Of a stretch of 42,962 bases of DNA, positions 1 to 7,107 are shown piece after piece. Source of the stretch: an uncultured Capnocytophaga sp. (lineage in GTDB: Bacteria; Bacteroidota; Bacteroidia; Flavobacteriales; Flavobacteriaceae); the NCBI RefSeq assembly GCF_938029845.1, contig NZ_CALHGG010000018.1, positions 1-42,962 on the forward strand. Direction: 5' to 3'. The notes beneath the pieces were generated by a model. That model was not told where the DNA came from, did no database searches, and worked only from the letters and a program-made list of their open reading frames with translations. Numbering within the stretch: the stretch's first letter is position 1; each line of letters starts with the position of its first letter. A program made the translations under genes and the position numbers.

Positions 1-47
1 CTACCCCTGAATCAAACAAACCAATAGGACTTGTCAATTGTTATTTG

Positions 48-443
48 TTAATTTTTTAATTCATCTATTTCATTACAAACATTTTGAATATGATCTAATC
101 CATAAAGTAATTCTCCTGAATTAATATTCATCCAAGTAAACAACTGTAGAATTAGATTATATCTTTGCCTTGTGTAATTAGTATCAATAATTGAATTATT
201 ACTTAGAAAGCAAATAGGCTCATGATGTGCTATTCTATTTCTAAGGTCATTAATCTTAGCTAATTCATTAAAAATGTATGTATGATTATATTGCATTGAG
301 GCTGAACTTCTTGGTTTGGAAGGAAATATCCGCAACAAATTTTGCCCTCCTGCTACAAACTGAGGTTGAGCAAATAAATATCTCCATAAACCAAAATCTA
401 ATTCTGCTATTAGTTTTGAATGAGTGTATATTACTCTTTGCCG
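48..443 (-). pseudogene. 5'-truncated Abi_2 (AbiD/AbiF-like) HEPN protein remnant
   Basis: The minus frame is open from a stop at 446-444 down to the TAA at 50-48, about 131 codons. The translation carries the C-terminal part of the Abi_2 family: an AELDFGLWRYLF segment and then LRNRIAHHEPICF, which contains the R-x4-H motif of HEPN ribonucleases. Family members are about 300 residues long, so roughly the first half is missing. Only about 100 bp separate the break from the next gene, so the missing half is not nearby in another frame. No proper start precedes the conserved part; a TTG at 338 would remove more of the domain. I read this as a decayed abortive-infection gene. The HEPN motif is intact, but a functional product is unlikely. 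Confidence 0.7.
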
Positions 444-467
444 TTAGAGAATTTGTTTATAACTTTG
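438..467 (+). promoter_or_regulatory. Bacteroidota-type promoter next to the Abi breakpoint
   Basis: TTG at 438-440, a 19-bp spacer, then TAACTTTG at 460-467 match the Bacteroidota housekeeping promoter closely. Transcription would start near 474 and meet the hairpin at 481-513 at once. No + strand gene follows. Either it makes a very short RNA, or it is the orphan promoter of a deleted gene. Confidence 0.6.
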
Positions 468-480
468 CACCAGTTTTATT

Positions 481-523
481 CCCGATAGGTCTCTGAGTAA
501 TCAAACTATCGGGTTTTGTTTTT
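481..523 (+). terminator. Rho-independent terminator just after the 438-467 promoter
   Basis: CCCGATAG at 481-488 pairs perfectly with CTATCGGG at 506-513 across a 17-nt loop and is followed by a T-rich tail (TTTTGTTTTT). The T tract is on the + side only, so it would stop rightward transcription. Confidence 0.65.
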
Positions 524-545
524 ACCTTCCTCTAACAAAAAATCA

Positions 546-1469
546 TTATTCTCTTTTCTTATTATTTTCCTTTCGTATGATCTCCCCTATTTGATTGGAA
601 GCTGCGAAAGAAGCTATCATATTGTTCAGCATCTCAGCACCAGCTTGTGGGGAGTTAGGCAAGAGAATGAGGTTGCTCTTAGTATCTTGTCCTACCGCCT
701 GTAGGGTATCATAGTGTTGTGTTACCACAATCAGCGCAGAGGCCTCTTGAGAGGAGATACCTACTTTGTTAAGCACATCCACACTTTCCACTAATCCGCG
801 CGCAATCTCACGACGCTGATCGGCAATACCTTGTCCTTGTAAGCGCTTGCTCTCGGCCTCTGCCTTGGCCTTCTCTACAATAAGAATGCGCTGAGCATCT
901 CCCTCATACTGAGCAGCTACTTTTTCCCTTTCAGCAGCATTAATACGGTTCATGGCTGCTTTTACCTGTGCATCAGGGTCTATATCGGTAACTAAGGTCT
1001 TGATAATATCATAACCATAAGTCTCCATGGATTCCTGTACTTCGCGCTTTACCGCAATAGCAATATCATCTTTCTTAACAAAGACATCATCCAACTTCAT
1101 CTTAGGTACTTCCGCTCGTACTACATCGAACACATAACTAGTAATCTGGTCATGTGGGTATTCGAGCTTATAGATGGCATCATACACTTTATCCTTAATA
1201 ACCACAAACTGTACTGAAACCTTGATCTTGACAAATACATCGTCCAATGTCTTGGTTTCCACAATCACATCCAGCTGTTGGATCTTCAGGCTGATACGCG
1301 CTGCAATCTTGTCTATCACAGGAATTTTCAATTGCAATCCTGAATGACGAATACTTTGAAACTTTCCAAAGCGCTCAATAGAAACGGCTGTTTGCTGCTT
1401 CACTGTAAAGAACAAAGAGAAGAGTATGAACAAACCTGCCAATACAAAAATGAAAATGCTATAATCCAT
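546..1469 (-). CDS. SPFH/Band-7 (stomatin/prohibitin-like) membrane protein
   Basis: A 307-residue protein with one hydrophobic N-terminal segment (about residues 4-22). An SPFH domain follows (about 23-190), with the typical FGKFQSIRHSGLQLKIP start and the DPDAQVKAAMNRINAAEREK signature, and then an Ala/Glu-rich coiled coil (about 180-230). Such proteins oligomerise on the membrane and are linked to membrane microdomains or to quality control by membrane proteases. The exact client is unknown here. The ATG at 1469 lies about 24 bp behind a consensus -7 box. The gene diverges from the nuclease-domain gene and has no NfeD-type partner beside it. Family confidence is high; specific role unknown. 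Confidence 0.9.
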   Translation of the reverse strand: MDYSIFIFVLAGLFILFSLFFTVKQQTAVSIERFGKFQSIRHSGLQLKIPVIDKIAARISLKIQQLDVIVETKTLDDVFVKIKVSVQFVVIKDKVYDAIYKLEYPHDQITSYVFDVVRAEVPKMKLDDVFVKKDDIAIAVKREVQESMETYGYDIIKTLVTDIDPDAQVKAAMNRINAAEREKVAAQYEGDAQRILIVEKAKAEAESKRLQGQGIADQRREIARGLVESVDVLNKVGISSQEASALIVVTQHYDTLQAVGQDTKSNLILLPNSPQAGAEMLNNMIASFAASNQIGEIIRKENNKKRE

Positions 1470-1492
1470 AAAAAACTTAGTTTTATTTCGCG

Positions 1493-1523
1493 CAAAGTTA
1501 TAACTTTTCTACGAAAAAAACAA
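1493..1523 (-). promoter_or_regulatory. Promoter of the SPFH gene
   Basis: Read on the minus strand, TTG at 1523-1521 is followed by a 20-bp spacer and TAACTTTG at 1500-1493, the Bacteroidota consensus. It is about 24 bp upstream of the ATG at 1469. Its -33 box is only about 25 bp from that of the divergent promoter at 1547-1577. Confidence 0.75.
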
Positions 1524-1546
1524 GTAAAAATTCATATCCTTAAAGG

Positions 1547-1577
1547 TTGTACAAATGAAGAAAATTACCTATTTTTG
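1547..1577 (+). promoter_or_regulatory. Promoter of the bfn-nucleoside transporter-crcB genes
   Basis: TTG at 1547-1549, a 20-bp spacer and TATTTTTG at 1570-1577. The predicted transcript start near 1584 lies downstream of an in-frame ATG at 1555, so that ATG cannot be the start of this transcript's reading frame and the ATG at 1597 is preferred. Confidence 0.7.
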
Positions 1578-1596
1578 CACTCAATTACACGTACCC

Positions 1597-2178
1597 ATGG
1601 AATGGACACAAATGTACATAAAATCATTAGGTGAGATGTCTGCCAGAAGCTATGTCCTCCTTCTGAAAGAAAGTGATGGCATGCGACAAGTACCTATTGT
1701 GATAGGTGAGAGGGAAGCCATGGCTATACAATACAGCAATTATGGAAGGTTATTCATAAGCCAACCTCCTATATATAGCGTATTATTCAATATACTGAAA
1801 GCCAACAAAATACAAATCACCCAGATACAAATCACTGAGTTCAAGGAAGGAACTTTCTATGCCCATATAATCTACAAAGGTGAAGAGGCAGGTATGCAAA
1901 CTATATCTATAGGTGATGCCATGGCAATGGCTATTGTTGCCAAAGCACCCCTTTTCATGGCTACTGAATTGGTTGAAAAGTATGGTACAGAAGAGATGCC
2001 AAAGGAGGACACCCCTCCCATGGAAGAGACGCCTAACCTTCGTACAAGTGGCAACAAGAACCTAAAACGCTACCTCACCACTGAATTAGAGAAGCTCATG
2101 GATTCGGCCATAGCAGAAGAGAACTACGAGTTAGCCGCAGAAATCCAAGAAGAACTCGCCCGAAGAAAAAAAATATAA
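1597..2178 (+). CDS. Bifunctional nuclease (BFN, DUF151) domain protein with UVR motif
   Basis: About 193 residues from the ATG at 1597. The frame is open to an ATG at 1555, but that codon sits between the -33 and -7 boxes of the promoter. The N-terminal two thirds match the DUF151/bifunctional nuclease family: YVLLLKESDGMRQVPIVIGE, then the hydrophobic RLFISQPPIYSVL stretch and a DAMAMAIVAKAPLFM helix. The C-terminus (KLMDSAIAEENYELAAEIQE) is a UvrB/UvrC-interaction-type motif, a fusion common in Bacteroidota. Nuclease activity is known only for a few family members, so the role here is unproven. The nucleoside transporter starts 8 nt downstream, so the two are probably cotranscribed. Confidence 0.85.
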   Translation: MEWTQMYIKSLGEMSARSYVLLLKESDGMRQVPIVIGEREAMAIQYSNYGRLFISQPPIYSVLFNILKANKIQITQIQITEFKEGTFYAHIIYKGEEAGMQTISIGDAMAMAIVAKAPLFMATELVEKYGTEEMPKEDTPPMEETPNLRTSGNKNLKRYLTTELEKLMDSAIAEENYELAAEIQEELARRKKI

Positions 2179-2186
2179 CACTCTAT

Positions 2187-3575
2187 ATGAAACTTATATA
2201 TACTCTTATAGTCCTATTGCTCCCTGCCATAGGCATGGCACAATCCCAGACCGGCATTATCCCAAGTACGGGTATGAGCGTGGAGAGCGTCCTCAGAGGT
2301 GTAATGGGCATGTGTGTCCTCCTTATGATTGCTTTCCTCTTTAGCCACAATCGCAAAGCCATTGCTTGGAAAACCGTAGGTATAGGATTGGGTATACAAC
2401 TCCTTTTAGCCTTTGGTGTACTGAGAGTGGAATGGGTCAGAAAACTCTTTGAAATTGCAGGAGGATTCTTCCTACTTATCTTGGACTTTACCAAAGCAGG
2501 AAGTGACTTCCTCTTCGGCAACCTAATGGATATAAATAGCATTGGATATATCTTTGTCTTTCAGATACTTCCTACCATTATCTTCTTTTCTGCTCTTACT
2601 TCTATTCTTTTCTATTATGGTATTATTCAAGTATTTACCCGCGCACTAGCTTGGGGATTGAGCAAATCCTTAAAGATATCTGGAGCAGAAAGTCTCTCCG
2701 TTACGGGAAATATCTTCTTAGGACAAACAGAAGCCCCACTAATGATCAAGTCCTATCTGGAAAAAATGACTAAGAGCGAAATTCTTCTTGTCATGGTAGG
2801 CGGTATGGCGACAGTTGCAGGAGGGGTATTGGCATCGTATATTAACTTCTTAGGAGGAAATGACCCTGTCGCAAAGTTGGAGTTTGCCAAGCACCTCTTG
2901 GCAGCTTCCGTAATGGCTGCCCCAGGAGCGGTAGTTATCTCCAAGATGCTCTACCCACAAGAGGAGACTATTCCTACATTATATGAAACCTCCAATGAAA
3001 AATTCGGAAGCAACGTTCTTGATGTAATCAGTACAGGTACCAGTGAGGGACTTAAGCTAGCTGCCAATGTGGGGGCTATGCTCTTAGTATTTGTAGCTCT
3101 TATTGCTATGGTGAATTATTTCCTCGGTTGGGTAGGTGATATCACTTACCTGAATCCAATTATCAAAGATAGCGGTGTATTACCCTATGAGCGCTTCTCC
3201 TTGGAGATGATTTTGGGTTCTATCTTCTCCCCTATCATGTGGCTTATAGGAGTAGCCAAAGAGGATATGATGCTCGTTGGGCAACTCCTAGGAATCAAGC
3301 TCGCTGCTTCGGAATTTGTAGGCTATACCCAATTGGCTACACTTAAAAACCCTGATGCTCCTATACACCTCATGTACCAAAAATCCGTAATTATGTCCAC
3401 TTACCTACTATGTGGATTTGCCAACTTTGCTTCTATCGGGATACAAATAGGGGGAATAGGTTCACTCGCTCCCAATCAGCGTAAGACACTCTCTGAATTT
3501 GGTCTTAAGGCGGTATTAGGCGGTACACTTGCCTCACTCATGTCGGCTACTATTGCAGGAATGATTTTAGGATAG
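2187..3575 (+). CDS. Concentrative nucleoside transporter (CNT/NupC family)
   Basis: A 462-residue polytopic inner-membrane protein. It has an N-terminal signal-like helix, about ten hydrophobic segments, and the CNT hallmarks GNIFLGQTEAPLMIKSYL in the first half and LKLAANVGAMLLVFVALIAM further on. CNT proteins use a sodium or proton gradient to import nucleosides. The conserved GQTEAP segment belongs to the substrate-binding helical hairpin. The length is in the range of the longer CNTs. It sits 8 nt after the BFN gene and 6 nt before crcB, so the three probably form one transcript. Substrate preference (purine or pyrimidine) cannot be read from the sequence. Confidence 0.92.
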   Translation: MKLIYTLIVLLLPAIGMAQSQTGIIPSTGMSVESVLRGVMGMCVLLMIAFLFSHNRKAIAWKTVGIGLGIQLLLAFGVLRVEWVRKLFEIAGGFFLLILDFTKAGSDFLFGNLMDINSIGYIFVFQILPTIIFFSALTSILFYYGIIQVFTRALAWGLSKSLKISGAESLSVTGNIFLGQTEAPLMIKSYLEKMTKSEILLVMVGGMATVAGGVLASYINFLGGNDPVAKLEFAKHLLAASVMAAPGAVVISKMLYPQEETIPTLYETSNEKFGSNVLDVISTGTSEGLKLAANVGAMLLVFVALIAMVNYFLGWVGDITYLNPIIKDSGVLPYERFSLEMILGSIFSPIMWLIGVAKEDMMLVGQLLGIKLAASEFVGYTQLATLKNPDAPIHLMYQKSVIMSTYLLCGFANFASIGIQIGGIGSLAPNQRKTLSEFGLKAVLGGTLASLMSATIAGMILG

Positions 3576-3581
3576 TAAGCC

Positions 3582-3947
3582 ATGACTCTCTCAAAGATTC
3601 TTATCATATTCTTAGGCGGAGGCTTAGGAAGTGTATTGCGTTATTTGCTGAGTGATAGTATTGCGAGAGGACTTACCCTCAAGCCCTTTTGGGCAACCCT
3701 TTTTGTCAATATCATTGGTTGCTTCCTTATTGGAGTGGCTAGCGGGCTTATTAGGCAAGATTCCTTAGCCAAATATCTTTTTATCACAGGGTTTTGCGGA
3801 GGGTTCACCACTTTTTCTACTTTTTCAGCAGAAAACGTACACCTTTGGCAACAAGGACAGTATTTTCAACTATTACTATATATTTTCTTAAGTCTTTTCG
3901 TGGGATTTTTGGCTGTCATTGCAGGAAAACTAATTATTAGTTACTAA
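3582..3947 (+). CDS. crcB: Fluoride channel CrcB/Fluc
   Basis: A 121-residue, four-helix membrane protein with the family's conserved features: GGGLGSVLRY near residues 12-21, the pore Asn in TLFVNIIGCFLIG (about residue 43), and GFCGGFTTFSTFSAEN (about 70-85) with the Phe/Thr residues that line the double-barrelled fluoride pore. CrcB dimers export fluoride down its gradient. The start 6 nt after the transporter stop implies cotranscription. A single gene suggests a homodimer. No fluoride riboswitch is visible in the short gap upstream. Confidence 0.93.
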   Translation: MTLSKILIIFLGGGLGSVLRYLLSDSIARGLTLKPFWATLFVNIIGCFLIGVASGLIRQDSLAKYLFITGFCGGFTTFSTFSAENVHLWQQGQYFQLLLYIFLSLFVGFLAVIAGKLIISY

Positions 3948-4015
3948 TTATCAACGATATAGTTCACTAAAAATATAACAACTAACGACTCATAACAAAC
4001 AATTAATTATAAAAA

Positions 4016-4492
4016 ATGGAAAGAATTGCAAGTTTTTGTGTAGATCACCTCAAGTTACAACGAGGGATTTACCTCTCTCGCCGAGATGTAGTAGGTAATG
4101 AAGTGATTACCTCCTTTGATATTCGTATGAAAGCTCCCTATCGTGAGCCTGTATTGGGAGGGGCTGAGATACACACTATGGAACACTTAGCGGCTACTTG
4201 GCTACGCAATAGTGATTGGAAAGACAAAATCATCTATTGGGGGCCTATGGGCTGTATGACAGGAAATTACCTAATCCTCGCAGGCGACTATACCTCCAAG
4301 GATATAGCGCCACTGATTACCCGCCTTTTTGAATATATGGCTAATTTCGAAGGTGATATCCCAGGAGCATCAGCGGTAGAATGTGGTAATTACTACAACA
4401 ACAACCTCCCTATGGCTAAATATGAAGCCAAAAAATACTTGGAAGAGGTGCTATACCACCTCAAAGAGGAAAATTTAAATTATCCTCAGTAG
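4016..4492 (+). CDS. luxS: S-ribosylhomocysteine lyase LuxS
   Basis: 158 residues, the normal LuxS length. The enzyme cleaves S-ribosylhomocysteine to homocysteine and DPD, the AI-2 precursor, in the activated methyl cycle. The metal site is visible as H53 and H57 in HTMEHLAA and C123 in SAVECGNY. The catalytic Cys is C80 in GPMGCMTGNY, and the acid/base E56 lies in TMEH. The ATG follows an AT-rich stretch with little Shine-Dalgarno, as is usual in Bacteroidota. The gene lies 68 bp after crcB and ends before a strong terminator. It has no Pfs/MTA nucleosidase neighbour here. Confidence 0.97.
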   Translation: MERIASFCVDHLKLQRGIYLSRRDVVGNEVITSFDIRMKAPYREPVLGGAEIHTMEHLAATWLRNSDWKDKIIYWGPMGCMTGNYLILAGDYTSKDIAPLITRLFEYMANFEGDIPGASAVECGNYYNNNLPMAKYEAKKYLEEVLYHLKEENLNYPQ

Positions 4493-4512
4493 TATATACC
4501 AGAAAAGCATCT

Positions 4513-4555
4513 TAAAGGAGACATTCTTTCACAGAGTGCCTCCTTTAGTTTTTAT
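4513..4555 (+). terminator. Terminator after luxS
   Basis: TAAAGGAG at 4513-4520 pairs with CTCCTTTA at 4540-4547. The inner arms CATTCT and AGAGTG extend the stem, and GTTTTTATAT follows. Confidence 0.8.
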
Positions 4556-4991
4556 ATACGTAAGTTAGATATAAAAAAGTCTCCCACATATTTAATAGAT
4601 TTCCTATATTCCCTACAAATAACAGATTTACAATTAGTTAACACAAATCTCTATGCAAAAACCCGTATTTCACGTACCTTGCTATAAGCTCTCGCTGGCC
4701 TTTTGGATATAAAGACAGAATGAACTTTAATTTGCTTATGCCGAACTTAGGTTACATTAAGCTAGCAAATTTAGAATACAATAAAAAAGACTATCTAATT
4801 TTAACATTAAAAATTTTTTCAGTTTAAGAAAAAATCGTAGTTTTGCCCGATTTATTAGGTGTTTTTTCATAATTAGAAAAATATAGCAAAATAATTTTTT
4901 AAAGATATTATAGAATAATTATTATTTAGCTTAATAAAAATCATCTTTTTTTATAACTATCACAGAAAACATTTTTTTAAAAATAGTTCTT
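4556..4991. other. Long AT-rich intergenic region upstream of the GTPase operon
   Basis: Between the luxS terminator and the four-TM gene I see no convincing gene. One frame is open from 4642 to the stop near 4828 with an internal ATG at 4720, but its translation resembles nothing I know. The right part contains a -7-like TAGTTTTG at 4838-4845. The remainder to 4991 would be an approximately 140-nt AT-rich leader with no clear structured element. Confidence 0.5.
4838..4845 (+). promoter_or_regulatory. -7 box, probable promoter of the six-gene GTPase operon
   Basis: TAGTTTTG fits the TAnnTTTG consensus. The -33 position (about 4814-4819) holds only a T-run instead of a clean TTG, so this is a weaker candidate. 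It would leave a 5' leader of about 140 nt. Confidence 0.4.
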
Positions 4992-6107
4992 ATGAATCAA
5001 AACAAATTTCTTCGGATTTTTTCCTTCTTTGCTTTTATAGCTTTTATGCTAATTAGCTGTTGGGCAACTGTAGAGAGTTTACACTTATTACTCCCTGACT
5101 GGCCTATACCTATCTTTTGGATACTTACAGTTGGAGTATTCGTACTTGCTTCAATGGGTTCAAAGCTCATTGTAGATAGTTTCAATCCTAACGACTATGT
5201 CCCTAACAAAGGTTGGCGACTCATAGGAGGAGTCGTGTTGCTTGGCCTTTTCTGGATTCTTTTCAGCTTACCTACCAATACTCATACTTTTTTCTATAAA
5301 TCGGTAGTTAAAGAGGTACTACAAACAGAATTGGTTTTTGTTAAAGACAAATTAGAAGAATTAGCCGATGGAGGACGAGCCAAAAAAATGGTAGAAACTG
5401 AGAAAAATGAGCTTATCTCTAAGGTAGAGGATGCTTTCCAAAGTTTAGAACGTGAGATCTTAGACCCCAATAATAGCGGCTATGGTCCTAAAGCGGAAAA
5501 AGCACTACTTGACTTACAAGCTATCTTAGGAAAAAGTTTCCAAAAACCTAAATATGTATCCTCTCGTGAAGGACGTTTAAATTGTTTAGAATCTCTGAAA
5601 AAACAAAAAGATGATCTTCTAAAAATTGAGCTTGACAGAAAAGACAGAGAATTAGAAAACAGACTCTCTACCAAAAATATACAAAATGAAATCAAAAGCA
5701 ATATTGTATATATAAGTCAAGCCTTACAACTCCTTCAGAAAGATTCTAAAGCTTTCTTTACCCCTCAGAAAAACAGCAAAGGAGTAGTTGTTGATAACTT
5801 TGAAATAACCAAAAATATTCTTACCAACAGCTTGTCCACTATCCGAAATTATAGTGATTCTTTCGTAGATGTCTATAGTAATGAAAAATCCATATTAGGT
5901 GATGACTATCAAACCAATGGAAAGAAAGGACAAGATATCATCTCTAAAACAAAAAGATTGGAGAGTGTAATTGATGTTTGGAAGGATTTCTTTGCTGGGA
6001 AATATGCAGGCCGAGGATTTATCTTCTGGATTATTATTGCAGCCCTTGTCGATCTAGGAGGCTTTATTTTCTTTGATATTGCTTTCAAAAAAAGAACTGA
6101 TTATTAA
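4992..6107 (+). CDS. Four-TM membrane protein with a large periplasmic coiled-coil domain
   Basis: 371 residues, no family recognised. There are three N-terminal hydrophobic helices (about 8-29, 39-60, 77-94), a hydrophilic Lys/Glu-rich and probably helical region of about 240 residues (about 100-340), and a fourth helix (about 342-365) ending in the basic tail KKRTDY. Positive charges at both ends fit an N-in/C-in topology with the long region in the periplasm. It is the first gene of a six-gene run, with a 24-nt gap to the GTPase, so it is probably the inner-membrane base of whatever complex this operon makes. The architecture is clear; the function is unknown. Confidence 0.75.
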   Translation: MNQNKFLRIFSFFAFIAFMLISCWATVESLHLLLPDWPIPIFWILTVGVFVLASMGSKLIVDSFNPNDYVPNKGWRLIGGVVLLGLFWILFSLPTNTHTFFYKSVVKEVLQTELVFVKDKLEELADGGRAKKMVETEKNELISKVEDAFQSLEREILDPNNSGYGPKAEKALLDLQAILGKSFQKPKYVSSREGRLNCLESLKKQKDDLLKIELDRKDRELENRLSTKNIQNEIKSNIVYISQALQLLQKDSKAFFTPQKNSKGVVVDNFEITKNILTNSLSTIRNYSDSFVDVYSNEKSILGDDYQTNGKKGQDIISKTKRLESVIDVWKDFFAGKYAGRGFIFWIIIAALVDLGGFIFFDIAFKKRTDY

Positions 6108-6131
6108 CCCTAACTTATTAAACACAGAATT

Positions 6132-7088
6132 ATGGATGAAGATAAAAACATAGATCTATCAGCCGGTAGCGCAGAGAAAAAAATTGATATAGATCCTGTA
6201 GCCCCTCCAGTAAATCCTTCTGCAGGTGCAGCAGGCACCTCCACTAATGCAAATGTAGACGGCAAAGGCTATTCAAACGAAGAACTGCGAGACCCCAACA
6301 ACATTGTGGTAACAGTCTCTGATCCCTCTCCTGTAGTAGTGCTCTTTGGAGCTGGTTCTTCAGGAAAAACAATGACCCTAGTAAGGCTCACACGCTATCT
6401 CAGAAGCAAAGGCTATACCTTAGAACCCGATCGTGCTTTCCGCCCTAGCAGAGATGAACATTACAAGCAGATGTGTGACCAGTTTCATAGCCTTGTCAAC
6501 GATAGCTATGCTCCCGATCGTACCCGTGTACTGAACTTTATGCTGGTAAAGGTCATGGATTCTTACGGAAATCCCCGTTGCCAAATCTTAGAAGCCCCTG
6601 GAGAACATTTCTTTAACGCCGAAGACCCTAACACCCCTTTCCCTACCTATATCAATAATATTACCCAATTACCCAATCGTAAAATTTGGATATTTATTGT
6701 AGAGAGAAACTGGAAAGACCAAAAAGATAGGGCTAACTATGCCAAGAAAATAGAAGACCTACAGTCCATTATTAGTACACGAGACCATATCATCTTCGCC
6801 TGTCATAAGGCGGATCTGTTCTCTGCCGCTATCAATAATGGTATTCCTAATGAAAAAAGATTCTTTCAGGAAATAAAAAACCAATATCCTGGCATCTTTA
6901 GTAGATATAAGAACAAAAACCCTATTACAAGTCTCTTTAACAGCTACAATTTCGAATTTGTTGTCTTCTCGGCTGGTACTTTTAATCCTACTACTGATAA
7001 AAGACAGGTATATACCCAAGGAAAAGACTTCTATCCAGAACGCCTATGGAAAGCCATTTCCAAAGGTATCTCAGGCAATATATTTTAA
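6132..7088 (+). CDS. P-loop GTPase-like protein of an uncharacterised envelope operon
   Basis: 318 residues with no signal peptide or TM. An acidic/Ala-Pro-rich N-terminus (about 1-55) precedes a P-loop NTPase domain. Walker A is GAGSSGKT at 73-80. The G3-like LEAPGE at 153-158 has Glu where GTPases usually have Asp. HKAD at 225-228 fits the G4 [NT]KxD position with His first. FSAG near 279-282 resembles G5. This pattern suggests a TRAFAC-type GTPase, but the two non-canonical positions leave nucleotide preference open. The gene sits 24 nt after the four-TM gene and 19 nt before the first protein with the shared N-terminal domain. Similar GTPase-plus-partner pairs occur in bacterial conflict systems; I cannot show homology to those. 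Confidence 0.75.
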   Translation: MDEDKNIDLSAGSAEKKIDIDPVAPPVNPSAGAAGTSTNANVDGKGYSNEELRDPNNIVVTVSDPSPVVVLFGAGSSGKTMTLVRLTRYLRSKGYTLEPDRAFRPSRDEHYKQMCDQFHSLVNDSYAPDRTRVLNFMLVKVMDSYGNPRCQILEAPGEHFFNAEDPNTPFPTYINNITQLPNRKIWIFIVERNWKDQKDRANYAKKIEDLQSIISTRDHIIFACHKADLFSAAINNGIPNEKRFFQEIKNQYPGIFSRYKNKNPITSLFNSYNFEFVVFSAGTFNPTTDKRQVYTQGKDFYPERLWKAISKGISGNIF

Positions 7089-7107
7089 CTGTTGAAACCT
7101 CAAGAAA

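Noticed and set aside
278..704. Two short + strand open frames (278-496 and 516-704)
   Set aside because: They are antisense to the Abi remnant and the SPFH gene, and their translations show no domain. The first runs through the promoter and into the terminator hairpin.
3576..3581. Fluoride riboswitch before crcB
   Set aside because: Only 6 nt separate crcB from the transporter gene, leaving no room for the aptamer.
4642..4828. Open frame of about 62 codons in the long intergenic region (ATG at 4720)
   Set aside because: Stop-free but with no recognised similarity, no convincing start context and poor conservation signals. It may be a gene fragment, but this cannot be supported.
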